From: Nyssa sinensis
Taxonomy: Eukaryota > Streptophyta > Magnoliopsida > Cornales > Nyssaceae
NCBI GenBank assembly: GCA_008638375.1
Contig: CM018031.1
Location: 13,508,062-13,572,061, forward strand
DNA: 64,000 nucleotides
Direction of reading: 5' to 3'
The position numbers and the translations under genes were made by a program. Under the pieces are notes generated by a model. The model saw only the letters and a program-made list of their open reading frames with translations, searched no databases and was not told the origin of the DNA. Shown here piece by piece: positions 11,336 to 22,042 of the stretch. How positions within the stretch are numbered: position 1 is the first letter of the stretch; every line of letters begins with the position of its first letter.

Positions 11336-12323
11336 AGTTTTATGTATATATTTATTTATTTTACCATCTTTGTTAGAATAAAAAAGAACTAACAGTGAAT
11401 TCATTGAGTGGGTATATATATAGTGTGAATTTATATTATGGGCATGAAAGTTGTTAGGACAAAGTTGTCCTTTTTTTTTACTAATAACAAGGTGAACTTT
11501 GCATTTGAAAATTTATTTCTAATGATATTATTAAAACTATTAATGTAATTAGCGGTTGTTAAAGGCAACGAAACATTTGTTAGCGACAATGAAAATGAAA
11601 AAGGATGTAAAGTTATTTCTCGTAAAGATATTATTTGTAATTGTCAGGGATATGCTCAACAAGAGATTAGTATAATTACTCCTATTTAAGAGCATGTTAT
11701 CTATCATTTATTATATTAAAAATAAAAATAAAATTGAGATAAGATTAACATACTTTCTTAGTTGAATATCATCTTATGAATTGATCATATTCAGTATAAT
11801 ATTATCAATTCATTTGATAAAACTACTATTAATGAATAATTGTGATAAAAATAACTCATTTCTCAATTTAATTTTCAAGACGTTCACGTTGATCTCGTTT
11901 TTCTCATTCGAATCATGATTTTGATACATAGGTAAGCGTAAAACTAACTTTTGAAATATTCGGCTGCATTTTTAAATGTTAGCTTTTGCAATAAAAATCA
12001 CAAATAAAATCCTGATTTGAAAAAATTTAAAAAATTTCAACTTTTAAAAATCTGTTTAACTTTTTACAACTTTTTCTCCTAAATCTACTACTTTTACACA
12101 ATATTTCATATATACTATATATATATATAATATAAATAGTAAAAAGAAAATAGTTAAAATTACTCCTGACATAATTTTTATCAAACACTTAAATAAAAAT
12201 TAATCATATTTTTTGAAATCAAATTTTCACAAATTAAAATCTTTAGTATTTATTCGTAAAAAAATGAAGATTTCCTTCCAATAACGTGCTGGTTAAGATT
12301 CTAAAAAGCGCATTTTAAAATAA

Positions 12324-13094
12324 GGGTTAATTACACCTATCTCTTTTGAGATTTCTGATAATTGTAAAAACTTGTCCTCTTTCTAGTTCATGTGTTAGTT
12401 ACATATTTTCCCCTACCATCAACTATTGTTACTCACAGAAACTAAAATTGATGACATAAGAATAGATTTTTTTAAAATGTCAATTTTGCCCTTACAAATA
12501 CTAAAGATCACCCATAACAAATAAAAAGAATAAAAAAACTCATGAGGAACAATGAACAATGCTGAAATTTTGAAAAAATTATTGAACAATTAATAAGAGA
12601 ATAGCATATGCTAAAAATTTTCACCTATGCAGCATTGAATGTTGCAATATGTATAGTCTTCTTGTATTTTGCAGGGTTAGAGACAATATAACGGATTGTA
12701 AGTGAGAGGGAATAGTTACATAAAAAGAGGGTAAAAAATGGAGAGACGAACGAAGAGGCCGAGTTGTTACGGGATTTGACCCCACGAGCAAATTGTCATT
12801 GAGATCTATGACGTTAAGGTAGGCACAAAAAACGTTGGGGGATGTCGCTGGAGAGGCGGTTGGAGGAGAGGTTGAGGACGACGAGTTTGACGAGGTATTT
12901 GACCGGTGAGGGCGTTAAAGGAGAGGTCGATAGCTTAGAGGCTGATGCAATTGAACAAATAATGAGAGATTGAGCTCCTAAGAGAGAGATTAGTGAGACG
13001 ACAGATTTGATAGAAAAAATGGTGTTATTTTAAAAATTATAATTTTTTTTTTATAATTATTAATAATTTAAAAAAAAGATAAATATAATTAACC
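12324..13094. mobile_element. MULE-like element carrying a gene fragment (Pack-MULE type)
   Basis: Bounded by a perfect 9-bp direct repeat TTAAAATAA (12315-12323 and 13095-13103), the target-site length of Mutator-like elements. The ends are inverted: left GGGTTAATTACACCTATCT, right (reversed) GGTTAATTATATTTATCTTT. The 771-bp element encodes no transposase. Its GC-richer centre (about 12690-12990) reads on the minus strand as part of an LRR gene. A MULE-like shell with a host gene piece fits the Pack-MULE definition. TIR similarity is only over about 20 bases, so this is a short-TIR or worn copy. Confidence 0.6.
12690..12955 (-). pseudogene. Captured LRR fragment resembling a receptor-like protein (RLP44-like)
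   Basis: The minus strand reads YLVKLVVLNLSSNRLSSDIP, a plant extracellular LRR. After a frame change it reads FCAYLNVIDLNDNLL. The LCAYLNVIDL block followed by a D/H-N-x-L repeat is what I recall from RLP44-type receptor-like proteins. The frame is broken within the LRRs, no signal peptide or transmembrane part is present, and the MULE-like ends flank it. It is therefore a decayed captured fragment, not a gene. The parent gene is not in this window. Confidence 0.6.
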
Positions 13095-13117
13095 TTAAAA
13101 TAAACATAAAGAAACAA

Positions 13118-13155
13118 GTCTGGTTGATTGACTAGCAGTAGCAGCTAGTTAATGC
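13118..13155. repeat. Left half of interrupted tandem target copy
   Basis: GTCTGGTTGATTGAC followed by AGCAGTAGCA and GTTAATGC. The same words recur uninterrupted at 14717-14765. The missing right half (CCAGGTGGCAACG) lies at 14688-14700, after the inserted element. Confidence 0.75.
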
Positions 13156-14679
13156 TAAATTTTTGACCCAAACCGGGTGATTAGAAAATTTATTGAATCA
13201 ACCCAAGTAGGTTTCAACTTATTTTTTGACCTAGGTCTTTTTTAAAAACGTGTGATTCTTATACGCTTTTGAAAAAAATTTCAATTGAAAAGCGTATGTC
13301 TTATACGCTTTTCAAAGACGTATAAATCTTATACGCTTTTTAAAAGAAAACATATAAGACTTGCGCATAAGATTTAGAATAAAAGAAGGCAACGAATACC
13401 AGAATGAGGAAGAACTTGAACGCCATGGTTAATGAAATTTTTTGTTTGTTTATTTGTTTGGTAACTGAGAAAATCCACAAACACTTGATGAATTGCCTCT
13501 CTTCTCTCGGGTATCGAATTGCCTGACCATTCTAGTTTCGGGGCCATCTCTGCTTCGGCCAATTCTGGTTGTAGCCTCAGAAAATCAAAGAAAGCAACCG
13601 TTCAAACAATCCTAACAGAAGAAGATGATCTCGATGAAGAAGATGAAGATGACGGAGATGTTGAAGTATCAATCAGACCACAAATACACGCGGTCAAACT
13701 CCACCTAAAGCACCAATTTACAAGTCGAGAAACTGAGGCCAAACAATCGATTTTTGAGTCCAAAGCGAGAGACCTGACCAGAAGTCAGACACTACACACA
13801 AGGATTATAGAGAAGAAGAATCAGAACACCATTTCAACGCTAAAGAAAGAAAGTCAACAATCTGGGTAGCTATACAATCCAATAGTTGCACCGGCAGCTT
13901 CACCAGGAATCTTATACAGTTGGGTTTTCTGGCTAGCTCACAGCAATCCTTGAGTCAAGAGTGAGTCTTGGTTCATGAGAGTACTTCATCGACGTGTTTG
14001 TGAGTACACCTCCTAATCTAGTAACACAACTACAAACCAACCCAATTTTATAGAGATAACAAGACACCCACACACAATCACAGAAACTCTTCCAAACTCT
14101 CTCTCTCTAAAAATCAATCTTAATTCTCACCGCCTTTGCTTTTAATCCCTTGATACGCTGAGATCTATTTGGGTGGCAAATCTCGAGATCTCTTTCTCTC
14201 TCTGTATATATTTCTCTTATCTTATACAGTATGTATGTATATAATGATAAATGATATCCCTACCCCTGCTGCTGTAGTTGTCCCTCTATCCTGAATTTTA
14301 CAGCAAAAGTAGTGAGAGAAAATAGAGAGAGAAATAGCAAGTGTTTGCGAGAGTGTACAGGGACCAGAGGACTGTATAAAGTAGCTTCAAACTTTCATGC
14401 TGTTAAAGCACGCCACCCTCTTTTCTTAAGGGATTATTTTATCTTGGGCGTTTCAAAGGCGTATAAAATTGATACGTCTTTTAAAAATGTATAAGACTAA
14501 TATGTTTTTGAAAGACGTATCAATTAATCTTATACATTTTTTAATTAAAAAGATTTTTAAAAACGTTTAAAAATCATACGTTTTAAAAAAGATCAAGATC
14601 CAAAAAAAAAAAATAAGTTAAAATTTAATTAAGTGGGTCCATAAATTTTCTAACAATCCGAGTGGAAGTCAAAAATTCG
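13156..14679. mobile_element. Long-TIR DNA element (MULE-like) with non-TE centre
   Basis: Left arm about 13156-13372 and right arm about 14450-14679 are inverted copies. Both share, in mirror order, AATTTTTGAC, TTAGAAAATTTAT, AACTTATTTTTT, TCTTTTTTAAAA and several ATACGC/ATACG boxes. GTTAATGC flanks both ends (13148-13155 and 14680-14687); with one more base it becomes a 9-bp AGTTAATGC/GGTTAATGC pair, the MULE size. The centre (about 13380-14440) is GC-richer, holds no transposase motif, and may be host-derived. A 116-codon + frame (13519-13869) with an acidic run EEDDLDEEDEDDGDVE and a 62-codon minus frame overlap there; neither is recognised. Confidence 0.7.
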
Positions 14680-14716
14680 GTTAATGCCCAGGTGGCAACG
14701 ATCAATGTCATCTCTG

Positions 14717-14765
14717 GTCTGGTTGATTGACAATCAGTAGCATGGTTAATGCCCAGGTGGCAACG
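14717..14765. repeat. Uninterrupted copy of the target unit (empty site)
   Basis: Contains GTCTGGTTGATTGAC, CAGTAGCA and GGTTAATGCCCAGGTGGCAACG in one piece. It serves as an in-locus empty site for the element at 13156-14679. Confidence 0.75.
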
Positions 14766-16560
14766 GTCAGAAGCACTGAGCAAAATGTCATCTCACAACG
14801 GTAAACTTCTCGGCACTTTCCTCCCCTAAATGAGAAAACGCGCCTTTTGCCAGTGTGATGTTAACACTTTTAAAGCCTTCTTAGCTAAGAAAGAGCGAGA
14901 GAGAGAGAGAGTTCACTCGTAGTACGACTGAAAATATCCTGTGGAAGCGAAATAATCCATATACTGGTAACGTGTTTGACCTTTAAACTCTCGTTGGAAA
15001 ACCACACCTCTTTACATTCGGCCACCTTTTGCTTCCTGTTTAAGCAACATCACTCATATTCGTTTTTCTTTCTTTTTTTTCAAGAATAAAATAATTTTTG
15101 AAAATTTAACTAAATAATGTATTGTTAATTTTCAAAAAAAAAAATAAATAAATATTTTTAGTATTATTAGAATAGAAGCACTGAAAATAATATAGGACAA
15201 TAGTCTAACATTGACAATAGTCTAACATTGTTTCAATTTTATAAAAAGAGAAAAGATAAAATTTTATGTTTAGGTAGTGATTCAAATATAATTTTTTATA
15301 AAATATTTTTTAAATGTGTTTCAAAATTTTTTAATTAATTTTTTAAAAACTGTAAAAATACATTTGAATATGATAATCTAAATTTAAAAAAAATATATGA
15401 AAATATGTTTAGATATAATTCTAAAAAAAAAAAAATTTTTTTTTACCTTTTTTACATATTAATACCAACACATGTTAATCATTGTGATAGAACTTCATAA
15501 AAGAAAGATATCAAGAGTCAAAAATTTTATGATTAAATCACATGAGCTCACAAACATTATACTACATTGAATACCAGTCCAAAAGAATCATATTTTTCAC
15601 TCCCTCTCTATTAGGCATTCATAAAGACCATCACCCACCTTCATCACAATACAGCACCACTACCCACCTTCCACACCACCTTATCGGCGTACACTACTAA
15701 GACCTACTGGAAGCCACCATCGTGACTATCAAGTTTCACTGACAACTACTTCCTCTCTCTCTCCCTTTTTATCCAAACGATAACAAGAATAATGGAGCAA
15801 CGGCAGCCGACACTTCTTTCGATAATTGTCTTTAGTAATTATAGATAGAGGTCAATGGGAGATTGTGATGAAGAATTGGTGGGTTTATCGTAGATGATGG
15901 GTAATGTTAAGAGGAAGTAGAGAGATGAAGGGAGGTAAATTTTGAAAATTTTTAAAAAAAGAGAAAATAAAATTTTAAAATACAACATTTAAAAATCTTA
16001 ACAAAATACAAATTGAATTTTTAAAAATCATGAAAAAAGTTTTAAAATATGAACCAAAAGCAGCCGTGTGGGGGAGTCTATGTGAAAGAAAGATGGGTTC
16101 AGTTCATGACCAATTTGAATTGATAATATTATAGAAAATTGACGATTCACTGTCTAGTCGAGTTAAATTACATTTTGGAAGTTTCAGTTCCTTTGGTGGG
16201 GAGTCTAAGACAACAAGACTGGTGTCTTGTTTTGCTCCCAAGTTTGATGTCATCTCCACACACTGATTTCATTTCTTGAGATTGTGGGTAATGATGCATC
16301 TCATGGAGCATAAGCATTAGCTTGTCTTTCTTAAAAGATGTGTTTGTTTTTAATTGAGTTAAGAAAAAATACGGTTTAAATTAAATTATTTAATATTTTG
16401 ATAAATGTATTTAATAAATTAATTAGTAATAAATTTTATTAAAAATTTATCTAAAAAATATAAATATCTATTTTTTACATAATTATGGGGAGTTTGATTT
16501 TTCCATTATTGTATATAAAAATAAATAAAATTAGACTTTCGACAGAAAAAAGGAGTGCCC
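14766..16560. other. Intergenic, no gene recognised
   Basis: A GA-repeat lies near 14893-14911. About 15090-15480 is AT-rich and about 15600-15760 is C/A-rich low-complexity sequence. The end near 16030-16065 (reverse AGCAGCC/GGCTGC) resembles the GGCTGC start near 11963, so worn MITE pieces are possible, but ends could not be fixed. Confidence 0.4.
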
Positions 16561-16568
16561 AAATCACT

Positions 16569-16670
16569 GGTCAAAACTTGCTGAGAATAAACAAAACACG
16601 CTCTCTTAACTCGGACGATGGGCCATGGACCCACTTTGACGCTCTACGAGACTAAACACAACTGGTTTCC

Positions 16671-16713
<43 letters not shown>
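16569..16713 (+). promoter_or_regulatory. Core promoter / leader of the PP2C gene
   Basis: GGTCAA at 16569-16574 is a W-box core (TTGACC reversed). A (TC)n tract is at 16672-16701 and a TATATATATATA run at about 16702-16713, 72 bases before the start codon. The TC tract is Y-patch-like. A W-box would suit a stress-responsive gene, but a single 6-mer is weak evidence. Confidence 0.45.
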
Positions 16714-16784
16714 CCTCTTTGTCTTCGTTTCTCAATAGAAAATCAGAAAACACGCAAATCATCAGAAAATTTGAACGTTAGAGA

Positions 16785-18633
16785 ATGTCTTGTACCGTTG
16801 CGATTTCGAACTCACCTGCCTTCTCTCCCTCTAGGGTTTCCTCTTCTCTCTTCTGCAAATCATCCATCTCAACATCATCACCCGAAACCCGAAGTTTAAC
16901 TCACTCGCCTACGTCTTCTCCGTCGTCGCCTTTGAGGCTTCGACTACAGAAACCACCGAGTGGACTCAATAGGGCTTCTACGGACGTTGTATCTTCTTCT
17001 TCTTCCTCGCCTTCGTCGTCGTCTTCCCCGACGCTTCTGAAGAGGAAGAGACCGACGAGGCTCGATATTCCGATTGGCTCGTTGAGCTTTTGTGGTCCGG
17101 CGACGTTATCGGAGGCGGCGGAAGAGTTGCGGAGGAAGGTCGTGGAGGTTGAGACGGATGGCTATTCTGTCTATTGTAAGAGAGGGAGGAGAGAAGCCAT
17201 GGAGGATCGGTATTCGGCCGTCGTCAATCTCCAAGGAGATCCCAAACAGGTAACTATAGAGGGCTTTCAGTTTTAATATTAATATAATTACATAATTTCA
17301 TTTGAAATTAGTTAGCTTTGATGATTGAATTGTTGAAAAGTAATTAGTTTTGGAGAAATTGTATGGATGAAACCTCTGTTGCTATTTTCCCTATACATAG
17401 CCATAGGAGAGTATGGAATTGTGGACATCTGTGAATTTTGACAATGAGCTGAGGCTGTCTGCTTAATTTCTTCGAGAAACAATATCAAAATTAGGGTGTG
17501 AAAAACCAAATTTTTTTCCTAAAGCTCTTATTGTTTCTCTCAAACTTAACAAATACTAACGGAACTATAATCTGGGAAAAAAAAATGGAAGACAAGGTTT
17601 GAGAGAAATTGTGGTCAATCTGTGGTTTTAACCTTCTACAATTGCAAAAATACCTTTAAAAGAACTGGAATTTGATATGCTGTTCCTTCATTTTTTTGCA
17701 GGCCTTCTTTGGTATTTTTGATGGGCATGGAGGTGCAAAAGCTGCTGAATTTGCGTCAAAACACTTGGATAAGAACATTTTAGATGAATTGGAAAGAAGG
17801 GATGAAAACGAAATTGAGGAGGCAGTTAAATATGGATACCTGAACACTGATACCGAATTCTTAAAAGATGATCAGCGGGGTGGATCATGCTGTGTAACTG
17901 CACTTGTCAGGAAAGGCAATCTTGTGGTGTCCAATGCTGGCGATTGTCGTGCCGTAATGAGCAGAGGAGGGATTGCTGAGGCGCTTACATCTGATCACCG
18001 CCCTTCAAGGGAAGACGAAAAGGATAGAATTGAGACCTCGGTAAGCTGCTAGTCTTTCATTGTATACTTTTTCTCTTTGCTCTCAACTCGGAATTGAAGT
18101 ACTGCTACCTTCTGAATTGTAACTGACTGGTCATGTGATATGATTTTGTAGGGTGGCTATGTGGACTGTTGCCATGGTGTTTGGAGAATTCAAGGATCTC
18201 TGGCTGTGTCCAGGGGAATTGGAGATCGGCACCTTAAAAAATGGGTTATAGCAGAGCCAGAAACCAAAATTCTTAGAATCAAACCCGAATTTGAGTTCTT
18301 AATCCTTGCTTCTGATGGCTTGTGGGATAAGGTAATGGATCACAATAAATAAATTTTAAGTTTCTCATCTGAGTGCATTCAAGTTTATTTCCTTTCATTC
18401 TTTTTGGGAGATAAAATAATTTTCTGAAAGTAATTTCAACTGATCATGTTTTGTCCCCTTTGTTTATACAGGTTGGTAATCAGGAAGCAGTAGATATTGC
18501 TCGCCCTTTGTGCATAGGAATCGATAAGCCAGAACCATTATCAGCCTGTAAAAAGCTTGCAGACCTCTCTGTTTCGCGAGGCTCCTCTGACGATACAAGT
18601 GTGATGCTAATTCAGTTGGGACGCTACTGCTGA
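16785..18633 (+). CDS. AP2C1-like: Clade B protein phosphatase 2C (AP2C1/PP2C25-like)
   Basis: Four exons: 16785-17249, 17702-18040, 18152-18331, 18472-18633, all GT-AG and in phase, giving 381 residues. The protein is a Mg/Mn-dependent Ser/Thr phosphatase; members of this family dephosphorylate and switch off stress MAP kinases. The N-terminus (1-125) is Ser/Pro-rich and holds KRKRPTRLDI (86-95), the kinase-interaction motif of AP2C proteins. The catalytic domain runs from about residue 125: SVYCKRGRREAMEDR, DGHGG (162-166), GGSCC, NAGDCRAVMS, SRGIGD, ASDGLWDK and SSDDTSVM. The metal-binding aspartates are present. Start chosen at MSCTVAISNSP, which matches the AP2C1 N-terminus. The gene is intact. 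Single-base changes such as GDxQ to GDRH after SRGI lie outside the metal site. Confidence 0.95.
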
Positions 18634-18951
18634 TAGTCTCACTATTACTAAAGAGAAACAATTCTAACACAGATTGAAGAAGGATGTTGTCTCCTGCTGC
18701 AATTGTTTCTTCTCAAAGGAAATTGCGCAATACTGGGAGCAAATGAAGACTAGGCTGAAGGCTATCTGAGTTCAATTTATATTACTATTTAGTTGCCATT
18801 AGTGGTGGTGTTGACGATAGAGATAAGCTGGAGATTTTATTTATTTGTTGATGATAGAGTTACATTTAGTTGATTGACCATTTTTTTACAGGAATTTTTA
18901 CACCTGTATATTGAGATGAATGATCAAACACAGATGATACATTACACATAT
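18634..18951 (+). other. PP2C 3' UTR and downstream
   Basis: Immediately follows the stop codon. No second gene is visible. The transcript end is not determined. Confidence 0.4.
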
Positions 18952-19046
18952 ACATGTTTCATTTTTTTGTACATCTTTTATTGACCCTGATCTGTATAAC
19001 ATGTTTCATTTTTTTGGTACATCTTTTATTGACCCTGATCTGTATA
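18952..19046. repeat. Perfect-looking 47/48-bp tandem duplication
   Basis: Units 18952-18998 and 18999-19046 both read ACATGTTTCATTTTTTT...ATCTTTTATTGACCCTGATC...TGTATA. They differ only by one G insertion. Near-identity points to a recent duplication just beyond the PP2C gene. Confidence 0.95.
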
Positions 19047-21640
19047 TTTGTTCACTAAGATTGATTTCTAACTTTCTTGATGAGTTTTAGTACATGAGTG
19101 AGCATGGCATAATGGGCGGGTTGAGATCGGGACTGGTAGTTTGTGAATTTAGTGAGAGCAAAATTATTTATTTTTAATTTTATTTGAGTAAGAAAGGAAA
19201 TATAACAGAATATATATATATATATATATATATATGGTGACGTTTTCTTTTTGTCTCACCAAATATATGAACCAAACCGAGTCTTCTGATTCGGATTATT
19301 AAATCCTCCATGGTTCCATAATGGACTGCATCCGTTAAACAAGCCCTAGATCAAGTAGAGCAAATAATTTTTGTGCAAACAACTCTTTATCTTATTGAAC
19401 GTCGTTTCCTGTGATTAGAGGATCCGATCCGATCCGAACATTCGGCTCCTCACCCTTTCTCATGTGGACAGAATTTCAATGCATTAGGTGAATAGTCAAC
19501 AGGTCAATTTTAAAGAAAATCAATTGTATAGTTTGAAATTTATTAAAAATATACTAGTCCAATAGCATATAATTAAATATATTTAATATTAGATTTTGGA
19601 AGGGATGTTAATGAACATTAACACCAGGTAGAAAGGAGGAATTCCAAACACATTAGGTTGGCTAATTTTAGAGTTTGAGAAGTAAAATGAACCCGAGGAC
19701 TCGGCACATATATAGACAGGAATGAAGTCCTATTTGTAATTAGGATCGATATAAAACTTTTTAAAACCTTACCTTAACGAGTGAAAATTTATTTTCACAA
19801 CTCAAACTTAGTTGTAGAAGAAAAACTTGTACCAATGCATCAATACCTGTCTTAAAAAGATTAAATCTTATATTAATAAATTTTAATTTATTAGATTGTT
19901 TGAATTTAATGTCAGATTCAAATTTGACTATGTTAAAATTTGAATTGGACTTGTATATGATTCAATTCAAGTATCACCCTTCCGAGTTGCACCCTTAATT
20001 TTAGATGATTAACGCGTTGATCACAGTTACTGTTTTAGAGTTTAAAGCTCATGAACGTGGAAGGATAAGGCTAAAAGGTGAGGGTTGTTTATTTTTCTTC
20101 CATTCCATGAATGCTAACCTAGTGGACCTCCACCCATTGCATGATTGACTAGACGATGGCCATACGAATTGGCTGGTGATACAAGCCCAAATACTATGCC
20201 AAGGTCTACTCGACGGTGTGTGACGGCCTTCGATAGGACAAGTGCACCCACCGTCAAGCTTCACCACCGACTGTGTGATTCTGTCGTGTTCCAAGGCATT
20301 TGAGCTGGTCCTTGAGATCATTTTAAGGATTAGATTAAATGTTATATGTTCAATAGTATAAGTAAATACATATCTGATTTGACACACAATTATTTGCAAA
20401 CAAAGAAATTTAATATCTGAAAATGGAAAACAATCGATCTAAACGGAAGATCGATTGGCATAAAATGAAATCTGTATTTTATTAAAAAAAATTAAATAAT
20501 AAAGACTTATTATATTATATTTATAAAATTAAAAAATTACTACTTTAAATAAGAAAACACTACTCATATACTAACCATAATTGGACTAGTAAAATAGAAA
20601 TATTCAAAATAAATTAAAATTATATTTTTTTAAAATTAAGAATTAGATAAAATAAGAAGAAGATGGTCATAATTGTCATCCTATTCCGAATTTTCTATGC
20701 ATAATTGACAAATTAAAAATTATCATAAATGTTAAAAATAAATCTAATTACGTCTAATTGAAAAGCTAAATGAGAGAATTTGGCCAAAGTTCATCATCAA
20801 TTGTTCCTAACACGTAGTAACGAGTTGAGTTTGTTGGATTGACTTGAATCAAAATATTGCAGTTTCGGGTACAAGTATGTTGAGGTGATCAATTTCAAAA
20901 AGCTTTTCGAAAATATTTTCAATCACTTTCACAAAGTAATTTAACTTTAATTTAAATTTTTTGTGTTTTTATTATTTTAAGAACTCTTCTACCACTTATT
21001 CTACATCATCTGAGAACAATGAATAATGTTTCATTGAAGAGACCATCACTTACTATAAAAAATGATCATATGGAGGGAATGCGGCGATGTGTTCTTTTAA
21101 TATTTTTATATTATGTGTGTTACTATCCACTGTTTTTTAATGGACCATTGTAGATATGGTAGAAATTTCATGTATGCTATGACTCTTTTTTTTTTAAACA
21201 GTTAATAAAAGACACAACAGAAATATTATTAGAATAGCATATTGACGAATTGAAGAATGCCTCCCCTTAGGTATCATCGCGCTTAACCAAAGCCCAAAAA
21301 AATACCCTAAACCATACATGGAGAAGGAGAGAAAAAGAGTACCACGAGCCCAACATATATGATGTAGGTAACGACAGCAGAGTCCATGTTTCCAAACACG
21401 CGTTAGGCCTTAGGGACTACTTGGGCCGGGCTCTGAAACTGCTGGGCTGGACCCTGGCCTGGGGATCTTGCGGAAATCTAGGCCTAAGCATTTAGACAAT
21501 TCGAAGGATATTTTTTTTATCTTAAAAAAACAGCACATCATTTAACTAATGAGTCTACGACAACGAATGTCTGTCACGTAATTTGAACAATTTTGACAGC
21601 CGTTAAAATCCGGCGTCACAAGATTAGCTTGCTTTGCGCA
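19047..21640. other. Intergenic between PP2C and clathrin genes
   Basis: A (TA)n tract lies near 19205-19235 and AT-rich DNA at 19500-21200. The 116-codon minus frame at 20049-20399 has no recognisable domain. Nothing else supportable was seen. Confidence 0.5.
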
Positions 21641-21641
21641 C

Positions 21642-21657
21642 CACGTGTCTTTATTGG
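21642..21657 (+). promoter_or_regulatory. G-box and CCAAT-box upstream of clathrin heavy chain
   Basis: CACGTG at 21642-21647 and ATTGG (reverse CCAAT) just after it lie about 400 bases before the start codon. The 5' UTR is GC-richer from about 21820 onward. Confidence 0.4.
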
Positions 21658-22042
21658 TCTGGTCATGTCATGTCATGTGAACGCAGGGGTCTCCAGCAAT
21701 TCCCTCTCTATTGAATTTCATTTTCGTTTTCGTTTAGGTTTGGACTCTTTTCATTTTAATTGCATCAATTAGTTTAATGTAATTATGAATCTTCATTCAT
21801 TTGACTACTGACCAGGGAGAAGAGAAAATACAAAAGCGAAGGTCTCCCTCTCGGATCTCTCTTTGATTCCGAGGCGGTCCATGCTTCAGATCTCGCACCG
21901 ATCACAAGTTCAGGACAGTTAGTTGTCCCTCCGGTGCGGTTCGGTTCGGTCCTTGAATTCTCGCTCTAAACCCTCGTTTCGGAGGGTTTTGACCTTCTCT
22001 GCTGATCGTTTCGTGGCACTCGAACCGCCGATCTAGGGAACC

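Larger units (their letters stand above)
8641..12314. other. AT-rich intergenic with MITE-like pieces
   Basis: No gene recognised. Content is poly-A/T tracts, a tandem duplication at 9189-9376, repeated TTTTTGAAATTA(C/T)AC pieces near 10575 and 10917, and a possible MITE at 10855-11335. About 9850-10030 shares words with the foldback MITE family at 6972-7495 and may be a fragment of it. Confidence 0.5.

Noticed and set aside
20049..20399. 116-codon minus frame
   Set aside because: No motif, no promoter or splice context, and composition like the surrounding intergenic DNA.
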